The position numbers and the translations under genes were made by a program. Shown in pieces: positions 17,545 to 25,382 of a DNA stretch of 64,000 nt; position 1 is the first letter of the stretch; the number at the start of each line of letters is the position of its first letter. This DNA comes from Thermomicrobiales bacterium. Lineage in GTDB: Bacteria; Chloroflexota; Chloroflexia; Thermomicrobiales; UBA6265. Below the pieces are notes generated by a model. It made no database searches, was not told the origin of the DNA, and was given only the letters and a program-made list of their open reading frames with translations. Location of the stretch: positions 16,094-80,093 of the forward strand of contig JAHBVL010000010.1 of NCBI GenBank assembly GCA_019637585.1. Direction: 5' to 3'.

Positions 17545-17907
17545 ATGAGGAGTATGACGATGGAATCGGTAGTTACTCGGACCTTCGAGCGCGGAACCAT
17601 GACGGAGCCGCCGGTGTCATCGCTGGTCGAGCGGTTGATGACGATCCATCACGGCACCCGGGATGGATACTATGAGATTCTGGCCGACCATGGTTCGCTG
17701 ACCTACCTGGAGCTTGCGGCCGCCGCGGGGACATCGGGGGATGCCGCATTGACCTGGCTGGAGACGCAGGTGTCGCTCGGGGTCATCCTGTGCGATGCAC
17801 GGCGAGTGCCGGTCTGGGAGCGACGGTACCAGCTGCCTGCAGCCCGGGCTTCGTTCCTGCTCGATCTCGAAGACCCGTTTTTCACATCCTATTCAGAAGC
17901 CGCCTAA
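17545..17907 (+). CDS. Stand-alone N-terminal (winged-helix/dimerisation) domain of a methyltransferase family
   Basis: A 120-residue protein with start ATG at 17545 and GGAG seven bases upstream. Residues about 35-100 (GYYEILADHGSLTYLELAAA, then GTSGDAALTWLETQVSLGVI) align with the N-terminal domain of the full-length methyltransferase encoded next door at 18131 (GYYRALQQHG, then WLEQQATTGIL). It stops before any SAM-binding GxGxG motif, and no methyltransferase remnant follows in any frame before the heptamer repeat. It is therefore either a decayed duplicate or a deliberately stand-alone dimerisation/DNA-binding domain. It has an intact frame and a good ribosome site, which favours expression. 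Confidence 0.6.
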   Translation: MRSMTMESVVTRTFERGTMTEPPVSSLVERLMTIHHGTRDGYYEILADHGSLTYLELAAAAGTSGDAALTWLETQVSLGVILCDARRVPVWERRYQLPAARASFLLDLEDPFFTSYSEAA

Positions 17908-17994
17908 GCGTTCTTCTTTCGATCCTGCCCCTGGCGGGCGCCAGCGGGACCCTCGTCCGACACAGGGGTTCCGCTGGTGTTGTGTGGGGGGTGT

Positions 17995-18087
17995 GCGGAG
18001 TCCGGAGTCCGGAGTCCGTGGTCCGAAGTCCGAAGCCCGGGATATCCCGGTCGTCCTGACTGCCGACTGCCGACTGCTGACTGCCAG
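17995..18087. repeat. Composite heptamer array with central palindrome
   Basis: The left part is built of GTCCGGA and GTCCGAA 7-mers. The centre is the perfect 14-bp palindrome CCGGGATATCCCGG (18037-18050). The right part is built of GACTGCC and GACTGCT 7-mers. The element lies immediately upstream of the methyltransferase ribosome site. It combines the two unit types seen separately at 4418/17389 and at 44915. Confidence 0.8.
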
Positions 18088-18130
18088 ATTTGTGCTTTAT
18101 GCTTCGCAATCTCAAAGGAGGAAATAGTCC

Positions 18131-19237
18131 ATGTGCTCAATCGCACCTCCCCCGCCGACGGGCGCCGAACGGGCTGACGCATTGCTCGAACGGATTTTTT
18201 CGTCGGTTCTGGCGACGTTCGATATCTATGCCATCAGCCTTGGCGACCGGTTGGGCTACTACCGGGCATTGCAGCAGCACGGACCGCAGAATGCCGCCGG
18301 GCTGGCGGTATTGACAGGCACGAACCAGCGCTACACCCGCGAATGGCTGGAGCAGCAGGCGACGACCGGCATTCTCGATGTTGCCGCCAGCGCCGAGTCG
18401 GACGACGAGCGGGTGTATGCGCTGTCTCCCGAGTTCTGGCCAGTGCTGACCGAAGCGGGGAATCCTTCCTATGGTGTGCCGATGGCTCGACTAGCCACTG
18501 GCGCGGCTGCTCCCTTCGATCTGCTGGTCGAGGCGTTTCGGAGTGGCGCCGGGGTGCCGTACGAGGACTATGGCATCGACCTGCTGGAGGGGCAGGGGGA
18601 GATGAACCGTCCCCAGTTCCAGCACTTTCTGGGGTCGTGGGTGACCGCGATGCCGGATGTCGAGCGGGTGCTGAACGACGCCTCACGACCAGCGCGCATT
18701 GCCGATATCGGTATGGGCACGGGGTGGTCGAGCATCGCTTTGGCCAAGGCCTTTCCGCATGCCATCGTCGACGGATATGACCTCGACGAAGCGTCGGTCG
18801 TCGCCGCCAATCGCAATGCGGCAGCGGAAGGCGTCGCCGACCGGGTGACCTTCCATCATCGCGATGCGGGCGATTCCGATTTGGCCGGGAAATACGATCT
18901 GGCCACGGCATTCGAGTGCATTCACGATATGTGGGACCCCGTGTCCGTTCTGGGCTCGATGCGGCGTTTGGTCGGTCCCCGCGGCACCGTTCTCGTGATG
19001 GACGAGCGGGTCGCCGATCAGTTTGGCGCCATCGGCGACGATGTCGAGCGGTTCATGTATGGGTTCAGCTTTCTCCACTGTCTGCCGGTGGGAATGGTGA
19101 AGCGTCCGTCGGCGGGCACAGGCACCGTCATGCGGTCGAGCACGTTCAAGCGGTACGCAACGGAAGCGGGATTCGCGAATGTCGACATTCTGCCGATCGA
19201 GAACGACTTCTTCAATTTCTACCGCCTGACGCCATAG
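18131..19237 (+). CDS. Class I SAM-dependent methyltransferase with N-terminal winged-helix domain
   Basis: A 368-residue protein. Residues about 25-100 form a winged-helix dimerisation domain, as in O-methyltransferase-like and Rv2258c-like proteins. The Rossmann SAM domain begins with ARIADIGMGTGWSSIALAKA (motif I), then IVDGYDLDEASVVAAN (acidic residue binding the ribose) and FECIHDMWDPVSVL. The start ATG at 18131 follows a near-perfect AAAGGAGG at 18114-18121. The substrate, probably a small molecule, cannot be inferred. It is preceded by a truncated paralogue (17545) and a heptamer array that may supply promoter elements. Confidence 0.88.
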   Translation: MCSIAPPPPTGAERADALLERIFSSVLATFDIYAISLGDRLGYYRALQQHGPQNAAGLAVLTGTNQRYTREWLEQQATTGILDVAASAESDDERVYALSPEFWPVLTEAGNPSYGVPMARLATGAAAPFDLLVEAFRSGAGVPYEDYGIDLLEGQGEMNRPQFQHFLGSWVTAMPDVERVLNDASRPARIADIGMGTGWSSIALAKAFPHAIVDGYDLDEASVVAANRNAAAEGVADRVTFHHRDAGDSDLAGKYDLATAFECIHDMWDPVSVLGSMRRLVGPRGTVLVMDERVADQFGAIGDDVERFMYGFSFLHCLPVGMVKRPSAGTGTVMRSSTFKRYATEAGFANVDILPIENDFFNFYRLTP

Positions 19238-19393
19238 GCGACGGTCGGAAATCCGGGAGCAGGGGTACGCGACCAACGTTCGCGAAGATACCGGGACTGC
19301 TCTACGCCGTCGGGAAGTGGAAGCGATGTGGTGGTAGCATCGTGGCACGAGGCGTGATCTGAATTTGGTGGTTGATTCAGACGGAACCCGGCC

Positions 19394-19805
19394 ATGGAGC
19401 TTCTCGAACGGGAAACGTATCTGGCGGAGATGCACGGGTTGCTCCGGCAGGCCGACCGGGGTCTGGGCGGCACCCTCTTTCTCAGTGGGGAAGCTGGCGT
19501 GGGCAAATCCTCGCTTCTCCGCGTGTTCGCCGGCCAGGTTCCCGATGCAGTCCGGGTGCTTTGGGGCGGATGTGATCCGCTGACGACGCCGAGACCGCTT
19601 GGTCCACTCATCGACATGAGCGAACAGATGAGCACGGCGGTCAGGCGGCTCCTTCGAGAGTCTGCGTCTCGCACCGAGCTCTTCGATGCCGTCAGGTCGG
19701 ATCTGGCGAAGCCGCCACCGACCTTGATGGTCATCGAAGACGCTCATTGGGCGGATGAGGCGACGCTCGATCTGCTTCGCTATCTCGCCCGTCGCCTGGC
19801 CACCG
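19394..19805 (+). pseudogene. 5' fragment of an AAA ATPase (LuxR/MalT-type) regulator gene, truncated by a junction
   Basis: The first about 137 codons encode a recognisable STAND/AAA ATPase start: LLERETYLAEMHGLLRQADR, Walker A SGEAGVGKSSLL, and Walker B in LMVIEDAHWADEATLDLLRY. Similarity stops at RRLAT; the frame then runs for 45 codons through foreign DNA with a meaningless sequence to 19939. The sensor, TPR and HTH domains that normally follow for several hundred residues are missing. From about 19798 the DNA instead encodes the C-terminal half of a selenium-binding protein in another frame. The fragment keeps its start codon but lacks most of the protein. Confidence 0.85.
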
Positions 19806-20517
19806 CCTGCACTTCTGGAATCTGCGAGAACGCAAGCTGGCCCAGACGATCGACCTGGGTAAGGAACACCAGATCACGCTCGAAGTGCGTCCTGCGCACA
19901 ATCCGGCGAACACCTATGGCTTCGTCAACTCTGTGGTGAATCTGAACGATCTCTCCTCTGCGATCTGGCTGTGGAATCGAACTGACGCAGGAGAGTGGGA
20001 AGCGATGAAGATCATCGAGATCCCGGCGGAACCCGCCGATGAAGCGCTCCTGCCGCCGGCGATCAAGCCGTTCGGCGCGGTTCCGCCACTCGGCGTCGCG
20101 CTAGCCCTCAGTCTTGACGACAGATTTCTCTACGTCACCTGCTGGGGCACGGGTGAGCTGCGCCAGTATGACGTTTCGGATCCGCGCAATCCCGAGCTGA
20201 CCGGGTCGGTGCGGATCGGGGGCATCGTGGGCCGGAACGGCCACCCCGCGGTGGACGGACCCCTCAATGGTGGGCCGCAGATGGTCGAGGTCAGCCGCGA
20301 CGGGCGGAGGATCTACGTCACCAATTCGCTCTACGTTCCGTGGGACGAGCAGTTCTATCCGGACGGCATCAAAGGCTGGATGGTGAAGATCGATGCTGGT
20401 GCGGACGGCGGTATGGAGCTCGATCCCGACTTCTTCGTTGATTTCGGCGATCAGCGGCCGCATCAGGTGCGGTTGCACGGCGGAGATGCCTCCACTGATT
20501 CGTTTTGCTTCGTCTAG
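19798..20517 (+). pseudogene. 3' fragment of a selenium-binding protein / methanethiol oxidase (SBP56) gene
   Basis: Read from 19798 in frame, the DNA gives GHRLHFWNLRERKLAQTIDL followed by HQITLEVRPAHNPANTYGFV, both highly typical of SBP56 proteins. The rest runs to a normal C-terminus containing DDRFLYVTCWGTGELRQYDV, GGPQMVEVSRDGRRIYVTNS and QRPHQVRLHGGD. The N-terminal half, about 220 residues including its Cys motifs, is absent because the upstream DNA belongs to the ATPase gene. An internal ATG at 19885 gives a 210-residue ORF, but that would be half a propeller. Most likely a deletion remnant. Confidence 0.85.
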
Positions 20518-20550
20518 CTGTCCGCCGCAGGCAACGCGAAAGGAGCGGAG

Positions 20551-21252
20551 ATGAATCTTCCCGATACGCTGTGGCCACTGGCGGCGCTCCTCGTGCTCGG
20601 CGCATTTCACGGGCTGAATCCTGCTATGGGCTGGCTGTTTGCGGTGGCGATCGGATTTCAGGAGCGGAGCGGCCGCTCGGTGGTGGCGGCGCTTGGTCCG
20701 ATTGCGCTCGGCCATGCCCTGGCGATTGCTTGCGTGGCGATGCCGGTTGGACTGCTCCAGATTGTTGTGCCGCACGGACCGATGATGGTGCTGAGCGGTA
20801 TCGTGTTGATCGGCTGCGCGGGGTGGAAAGTGGCGACCCGTTTCCGGCATCCTCGTTGGGTGGGGATGCGCGTCAAGCGCCGCGAATTGGTGGCGTGGTC
20901 GGCGCTGATGGCCGCCGCGCATGGCGCCGGAGTAATGCTGATACCGGCGATTTCTGGGCTGACATCTGGCGACCAGCCATCCGCAGCGGCGAGTGGAGGG
21001 CATTTGGGGCATGCGCATCATGCCCGCATGGCAGAACCCGGTGTCTCTCTCCTCTCGGCGATGTTGGCGGTTTCACTTCACACCGCTGCGATGCTGGTGG
21101 CCATGGGTGTGGCTGGTCTCGTCGTCTACTACTGGATCGGAGTCGATATGCTTCGCAAGGCGTGGATCAATTTCGATCTCGTCTGGGTGGGGACGATGGG
21201 ACTGACGGGAACGTTTTCCGTCATGATCGGTATCTGGGCGCTGGCTGCGTAA
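20551..21252 (+). CDS. Polytopic membrane protein, UreH/NicO-like fold suspected
   Basis: A 233-residue protein with about six transmembrane helices. The first helix carries GAFHGLNPAMGWLFAVAIGF, with His and Asn-Pro residues of the kind seen in NicO/UreH/DsbD-like metal transporters. A central His-rich loop (GGHLGHAHHARM) could bind metal. The start ATG at 20551 has a strong GAAAGGAGCGGAG upstream and follows the SBP56 fragment by only 33 bases, suggesting it was once the second gene of an SBP56 operon. The frame is intact. The substrate is unknown; metal or selenium/sulfur-related transport is only a guess from context. Confidence 0.75.
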   Translation: MNLPDTLWPLAALLVLGAFHGLNPAMGWLFAVAIGFQERSGRSVVAALGPIALGHALAIACVAMPVGLLQIVVPHGPMMVLSGIVLIGCAGWKVATRFRHPRWVGMRVKRRELVAWSALMAAAHGAGVMLIPAISGLTSGDQPSAAASGGHLGHAHHARMAEPGVSLLSAMLAVSLHTAAMLVAMGVAGLVVYYWIGVDMLRKAWINFDLVWVGTMGLTGTFSVMIGIWALAA

Positions 21253-21291
21253 AGTGCGTTGTGCGGTGGCTGATTGCTGAGTGAAACGAGC

Positions 21292-21317
21292 TCCGGGAGG
21301 CCCGTGTGCCTCCCGGA
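21292..21317 (+). terminator. Strong hairpin after the membrane-protein gene
   Basis: Perfect 10-bp stem TCCGGGAGGC (21292-21301) and GCCTCCCGGA (21308-21317) with a six-base loop, 40 bases past the stop. There is no T tract, so termination may be weak or factor-assisted. An AT-rich stretch at 21360-21400 (containing TTTATTTACTATAGG) follows and probably holds the promoter of the cysteine-rich gene. Confidence 0.55.
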
Positions 21318-21515
21318 ACGCCTGGAGGTTTCACCCCGGTCTGACACAGGAATTGTGCAGAAAACGATCAACTAATCATTTATTTACTATAGGTTTACTT
21401 TGAGGTTTCAGAGGCGTAGGATAACGGTGGACTCTCGCGCATGCCGAGCAGATGGCGTGCTGGAATCATCTGCCGGTCAATACAGCAAGCATTGGAACTT
21501 GCAGAGGAGGAAGGG

Positions 21516-23081
21516 ATGGAAAGTAGAAGATTCGATGCCCTTACACGCGCCATGGCGGAGGGAGCCTCTCGCCGTAGCGTGATCAAGGGGCTGTTTGGCG
21601 GCGCCGTCGCGATGGCCGGCACCGCAGTGGCCACGAGAGGCATCGGGGCACAGGAGTGTCTCGATCCGCCCGACGACATTTGTGCGGGCGGGGGTGGAGA
21701 TAACCCAGACGGTTGTTCCTGTAATGGTGGGGCGGGTGTCTGCACGGGTGGTTGGTGTATCGATCCAGCCACGCTGTGCGGCGACACCTCCTGCGGCGGG
21801 AATCCGGATTGTCAGCAGTGTATCGAAGAACAATGCACGCTGGTCAATCAGGGTGGCTCCTGCAATGGCGGGGCCGGAATTTGCGAAGGCGAATGGTGCG
21901 TCGATCCGCCAGAGTGCCCGTCGTCTGACGGCGCCTGCACCAATGGTGGTGGCACGATTCCGGATGGTTGTGAGTGCAACGGCGGCGCGGGTGTCTGTGC
22001 CGGCGGTTGGTGCTGCAACCCCAGTCAGCTCTGCGGCGAATCCTGCTGCTCCGGTAATCCGGATTGCGAATACTGCAACGAAGGCGTTTGCACCACGTAC
22101 AACCAGGGTGGTTCGTGCAACGGCGGCGCCGGCATTTGTGAGAACGAGTGGTGCGTCGATCCGCCGACATGCCCCGAGTACGAAGGAAACTCCTGCACGG
22201 CGGCCGGTGGCACGATTCCGGACGGTTGTCCGTGCGGCGAGGATGCGTACTGCCACATTGGCTGGTGCGCACACGAGTGGCAGATCTGTGGAAATGAGAT
22301 CTGCGAAGGCGACAGCGAGTGCATCGTGTGCGTCGGCGAACATTGTGAGCTGATCAACCAGTATGGCTCTTGCAATGATGGCGCTGGTGTCTGCTGTGGT
22401 CAGTACTGTGTCGATCCGGAAGACGAGCTCTGCTGCCCGGATGGTGGTTGTGATGAGTGTCATTACTGCTACGCCGGCATGTGCAGTCCGATTTGTGGCG
22501 AGGGCCTCTCATGCTGCCCGGACGGCGATTACACCTACTGCGCCGATCTGTACAGCGATCGGTGGGACTGCGGCGCCTGCGGCTACGGCTGTGAAAGCTG
22601 TGAAGTCTGCTGGAACGGCTACTGTGTCGAGACTGAGGAGTGCTGCGGCGGCGTTGGTGACAGCTGCGGCTACGAAATCAGAGCGGCATTCGGCGGTGGT
22701 TCCGATCAGCTGAGCTGCTGCGACGGCCTGGTCTGCTGCAACCCGGACAACGCCGGTGACGACGATGATGATGACGACGATGATGATTGGGGCGGATCGT
22801 ACTGCGCGGAGTGCTGCACCAATTGGGATTGCCCGAAGGGTGAGTACTGCAAGCATGGCCGGTGCAAGAAGAAGCATCATCACCATCACAAACCAGGCAA
22901 ACCCGGCAAGCCCGGCACGCCAGACGAGGTCGACACCCTGCCAAACACCGGATCAGGCGACACAGCTGGCAACAGCGGCGCCTGGTTGGGAGCGGCGGCG
23001 CTCGGTGCGGCGGCCTACTTCGCGGGCAAGACCCTGCGGAGCGAGACTGCCCAGACTGAGGCGGACAGCGTCAGCGAGTAG
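21516..23081 (+). CDS. Tat-exported cysteine-rich surface protein with LPNTG-like anchor
   Basis: A 521-residue protein; ATG at 21516 follows AGAGGAGGAAGGG. The N-terminus holds a twin-arginine signal (ASRRSVIKGLFGGAVAMAG, cleavage likely after RGIGAQ). The body consists of repeated Cys-Gly-rich units with the pattern PDGC-x-CNGGAGVC-x-GGWC, NPDC-x-x-C and NQGGSCNGGAGIC-x-x-EWCVDPP, recurring about every 95 residues. Then come a run of ten Asp, a further Cys cluster, KKKHHHHHKPGKPGKPG and LPNTG at 475-479, followed by a hydrophobic stretch and an acidic tail of 42 residues in total. Likely a disulfide-rich or metal-binding surface protein. The frame shows no interruption. No matching family is recognised. 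Confidence 0.85.
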   Translation: MESRRFDALTRAMAEGASRRSVIKGLFGGAVAMAGTAVATRGIGAQECLDPPDDICAGGGGDNPDGCSCNGGAGVCTGGWCIDPATLCGDTSCGGNPDCQQCIEEQCTLVNQGGSCNGGAGICEGEWCVDPPECPSSDGACTNGGGTIPDGCECNGGAGVCAGGWCCNPSQLCGESCCSGNPDCEYCNEGVCTTYNQGGSCNGGAGICENEWCVDPPTCPEYEGNSCTAAGGTIPDGCPCGEDAYCHIGWCAHEWQICGNEICEGDSECIVCVGEHCELINQYGSCNDGAGVCCGQYCVDPEDELCCPDGGCDECHYCYAGMCSPICGEGLSCCPDGDYTYCADLYSDRWDCGACGYGCESCEVCWNGYCVETEECCGGVGDSCGYEIRAAFGGGSDQLSCCDGLVCCNPDNAGDDDDDDDDDDWGGSYCAECCTNWDCPKGEYCKHGRCKKKHHHHHKPGKPGKPGTPDEVDTLPNTGSGDTAGNSGAWLGAAALGAAAYFAGKTLRSETAQTEADSVSE

Positions 23082-23107
23082 CGTTCGATAACGACTCTCC
23101 AGCAAGC

Positions 23108-23145
23108 AACGGCCGCGTCGAAAGACGCGGTCGTTGTTTGTTGCT
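23108..23145 (+). terminator. Rho-independent terminator of the cysteine-rich gene
   Basis: Arms AACGGCCGCGTC (23108-23119) and GACGCGGTCGTT (23124-23135) pair over 12 bp with one wobble around a GAAA tetraloop. GTTTGTTGCTTTG follows and partly extends the pairing. The hairpin begins 27 bases after the stop codon. Confidence 0.85.
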
Positions 23146-23318
23146 TTGAGACGGCGAGGCGGCAAGGCGGCAGGGTGAAAGAACGTGAGTCTCTTTTTCT
23201 TCCCGACCGAGCGACGGGTGTTTCTCGTTCACCGCGACCGGCAATCGCCGCCCGATGTTTCCGCCGTGGGATCGGGGGATCGAGCGTCGGGCCACAGGTG
23301 CCCGAACTACACTCTGCC

Positions 23319-23417
23319 GGACCCCGGACCCCGGACCCCGGACCCCGGACCCCGGACCCCGGACCCCGGACCCCGGACCCCGGACCCCGGACCCCCGGAC
23401 CCCCGGACCCCCGGACC
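23319..23417. repeat. GGACCCC tandem heptamer array
   Basis: At least nine tandem copies of the 7-mer GGACCCC, followed by three copies expanded to eight bases (GGACCCCC). It ends exactly at the stop codon of the MFS gene (CTA on this strand at 23417-23419). Between the preceding terminator and this array, about 170 bases hold nothing I can assign. Confidence 0.9.
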
Positions 23418-25057
23418 TAGTCGGCAGCCGATAGCGCCGTCGCGGCGGCGGCTTCTTCCTCGGCCTGGCGTTGTTCGGCCGACTTGATCACGATCTCGTC
23501 GTCGATCATGAAGTAGGAGAGAACGGCAACGGCCAGCATGGCGACGCCTGAGAAGATGACCGACCGGTCCATCCCCTTCATGAAGGCTTCGGAGCTGACG
23601 TGCTGAATCGTTGCGATGCGATCGTCGCTGATGCCCAGCTCGGTGGCGATTGCCTCCACGACATGACCGCCATAGTTCATCCCCGACCCGATGACGCCGG
23701 CAAGCTGCGCGACAGAATCCGGCGCGTCGGCCAGCGTGTCTCGCAGCTCATCCGAGTTACGGAAGTGGTCCTGATAGGCCCGGTTGGCCAGCGTCCCCAG
23801 GAGCGCGACGCCGAAGGCCGTCCCGATTTCCCGCAATGAGCCATTGACCGCCGATGCGACGCCGCTCTTGTCGCTGGGCACGCTGTTGAGCACTGCGGTG
23901 GTCATCGGCGCCCAGATGAAGCTCATCCCCAGACCGATCACCAGAAAAGCCGGCAGGAGATACCAGTAGGACGAGTCGGTGCCGGTCAGGAGAAGCAGGA
24001 GCGTTCCCACTCCTGTCACTGACATACCGAAACTGAGGAGGCGGCGTGGTCCGAGTTTGTTGATCATCGACCCGGAAATTGGCGAGAAGATCATCATCAC
24101 CACGACCATCGGCAGCAAAGCGAGACCAGTCTTGATCGCCGAGAAGCCATGGACGTTCTGCTGATAGAGGGTCAGGAAGAAGGAGACCCCGGTGATCAGG
24201 AAGGCGATCATGAACGAATCGATGTTCGCGCCCGTGAAGGTGCGGGACCGGAAGAATTCGAGCGGAATCATCGGTCGTTCGGTGTTCGCTTCCACCCAGA
24301 TGAAGATCGGCAGAAGAATCGCAGCAACGGCGAAGGCCAGCAGGATCACGGAGTCGGTCCAGCCCCGCTCGCCGGCTTCGATCAATCCCCAGGTGAGTGA
24401 GGCGATGAATCCCGTGATCAGGATGGTGCCGGGGATATCTGTGGCGACTGTGCCCGACTCATCGCGCGATTCGCGAACAGTGGCCATGGTCACCAGGAAG
24501 GCCATGATGCCGATCGGGATGTTGATCAGGAAGATCCATTCCCAGGATGCGTACTCGACGATGGCCCCGCCCACGATCGGACCGAGCGCCAGGCTGGAAA
24601 CCGAGACGGCGCTCCAGATGCCGACCGCTTTGCCCCGTTCTTCCGGCGGAAAAGCTGCCGAGATGAGCGAAAGGGAGAGGGGCATGATGAACGCCGCGCC
24701 AAGACCCTGCAGCGCGCGCATGATGATCAGCATTTCCATGCTGTTGGAAAAGGCGGCGATGAACGAGGTGATCGTGAACATCGCCAGACCGGCCAGGAAC
24801 CAGCTCTTGCGGCCAAACCTGTCGCCAAGACCACCAGCCGTGATCTGCAATGATGCGAACACCAGCGTATAGGCCGAAACGACCCATTGGAGCTGGGTCG
24901 TGGTGGCGTCGAGTTCGCGCGAAATCGTCGGCAGCGCGATGTTGACGACCAGGTTGTCCAGAAGCGCCATGAAGAGCGCAAAGCAGGCGGCTATCAGCGT
25001 AAACCACTTCGCGTTGCCATCGGTCACACGACCGTTCAATCCACTTACCTGCGCCAT
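23417..25057 (-). CDS. MFS drug exporter, DHA2 (EmrB/QacA) family
   Basis: A 546-residue protein with about 14 predicted transmembrane helices. Family motifs visible include LDNLVVNIALPTISREL (motif D1 region in TM1), GGLGDRFGRKSWFLAG (motif A), ALQGLGAAFIMPLSLSLISA (motif B) and GPIVGGAIVEYASWEWIFLI (motif C of DHA2 exporters). The C-terminal tail is cytoplasmic, acidic then alanine-rich. Start ATG at 25057 with GGAGG nine bases upstream. It probably extrudes hydrophobic compounds by proton antiport. No TetR/MarR regulator is adjacent. The stop codon abuts the GGACCCC array. Confidence 0.93.
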   Translation of the reverse strand: MAQVSGLNGRVTDGNAKWFTLIAACFALFMALLDNLVVNIALPTISRELDATTTQLQWVVSAYTLVFASLQITAGGLGDRFGRKSWFLAGLAMFTITSFIAAFSNSMEMLIIMRALQGLGAAFIMPLSLSLISAAFPPEERGKAVGIWSAVSVSSLALGPIVGGAIVEYASWEWIFLINIPIGIMAFLVTMATVRESRDESGTVATDIPGTILITGFIASLTWGLIEAGERGWTDSVILLAFAVAAILLPIFIWVEANTERPMIPLEFFRSRTFTGANIDSFMIAFLITGVSFFLTLYQQNVHGFSAIKTGLALLPMVVVMMIFSPISGSMINKLGPRRLLSFGMSVTGVGTLLLLLTGTDSSYWYLLPAFLVIGLGMSFIWAPMTTAVLNSVPSDKSGVASAVNGSLREIGTAFGVALLGTLANRAYQDHFRNSDELRDTLADAPDSVAQLAGVIGSGMNYGGHVVEAIATELGISDDRIATIQHVSSEAFMKGMDRSVIFSGVAMLAVAVLSYFMIDDEIVIKSAEQRQAEEEAAAATALSAAD

Positions 25058-25344
25058 AGAACGACCTCCAGATTAGGTGAGCATCCTCGTATGTCTGCAA
25101 CGTGCCGGGTCCACTCGACGCATCATCAGCCGCCCTGGTAGACCCCGGCTGGTTGGATCAACGCGCAGGGGTCTCCGATGTGAGATTCGACACATCCGCT
25201 TGCGATAGGGAGCGCCGGGCCCGGACCGGACGTTGCGAGTTCGCGATTGCCGGCGCCACTGCGCCAGCATCTATCCTACGAGTCGGCAGCGCAGAGTCAA
25301 GTGCTTATTCCGGGCAATCTGGAAATGCACAAGGGGAAGGGATT
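25058..25344. other. Intergenic stretch upstream of the MFS gene
   Basis: With the following terminator it forms a 325-base gap between two minus-strand genes. It must hold the MFS promoter, but no confident -35/-10 pair was seen. No ORF is supported. Confidence 0.35.
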
Positions 25345-25372
25345 GGGCGGACGGACCAAAGTCCGCCCGCCC
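25345..25372 (-). terminator. Terminator hairpin after the 1325-residue surface-protein gene
   Basis: Arms GGGCGGACGGAC (25345-25356) and GTCCGCCCGCCC (25361-25372) pair over 12 positions with one mismatch around a four-base loop, eleven bases past the stop codon on the minus strand. The T tract is poor. Confidence 0.65.
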
Positions 25373-25382
25373 ATTCTGTTGC

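Noticed and set aside
1-19805. Idea that the 3' fragment at the window start and the 5' ATPase fragment at 19394 are two halves of one broken gene
   Set aside because: The first gene is open to the window edge and probably intact upstream; the two proteins belong to related but common families, so a shared origin cannot be claimed.
22756-22790. Asp-codon run in the cysteine-rich gene as a possible replication-slippage sequencing error
   Set aside because: The frame continues without break through several more Cys motifs to the LPNTG tail, so the run is real coding sequence.
23175-23420. Plus-strand ORF translating the GGACCCC array as TPDPGPRTPDPG repeats
   Set aside because: Tandem 7-mers give long open frames by chance; there is no ribosome site and no protein-like start.
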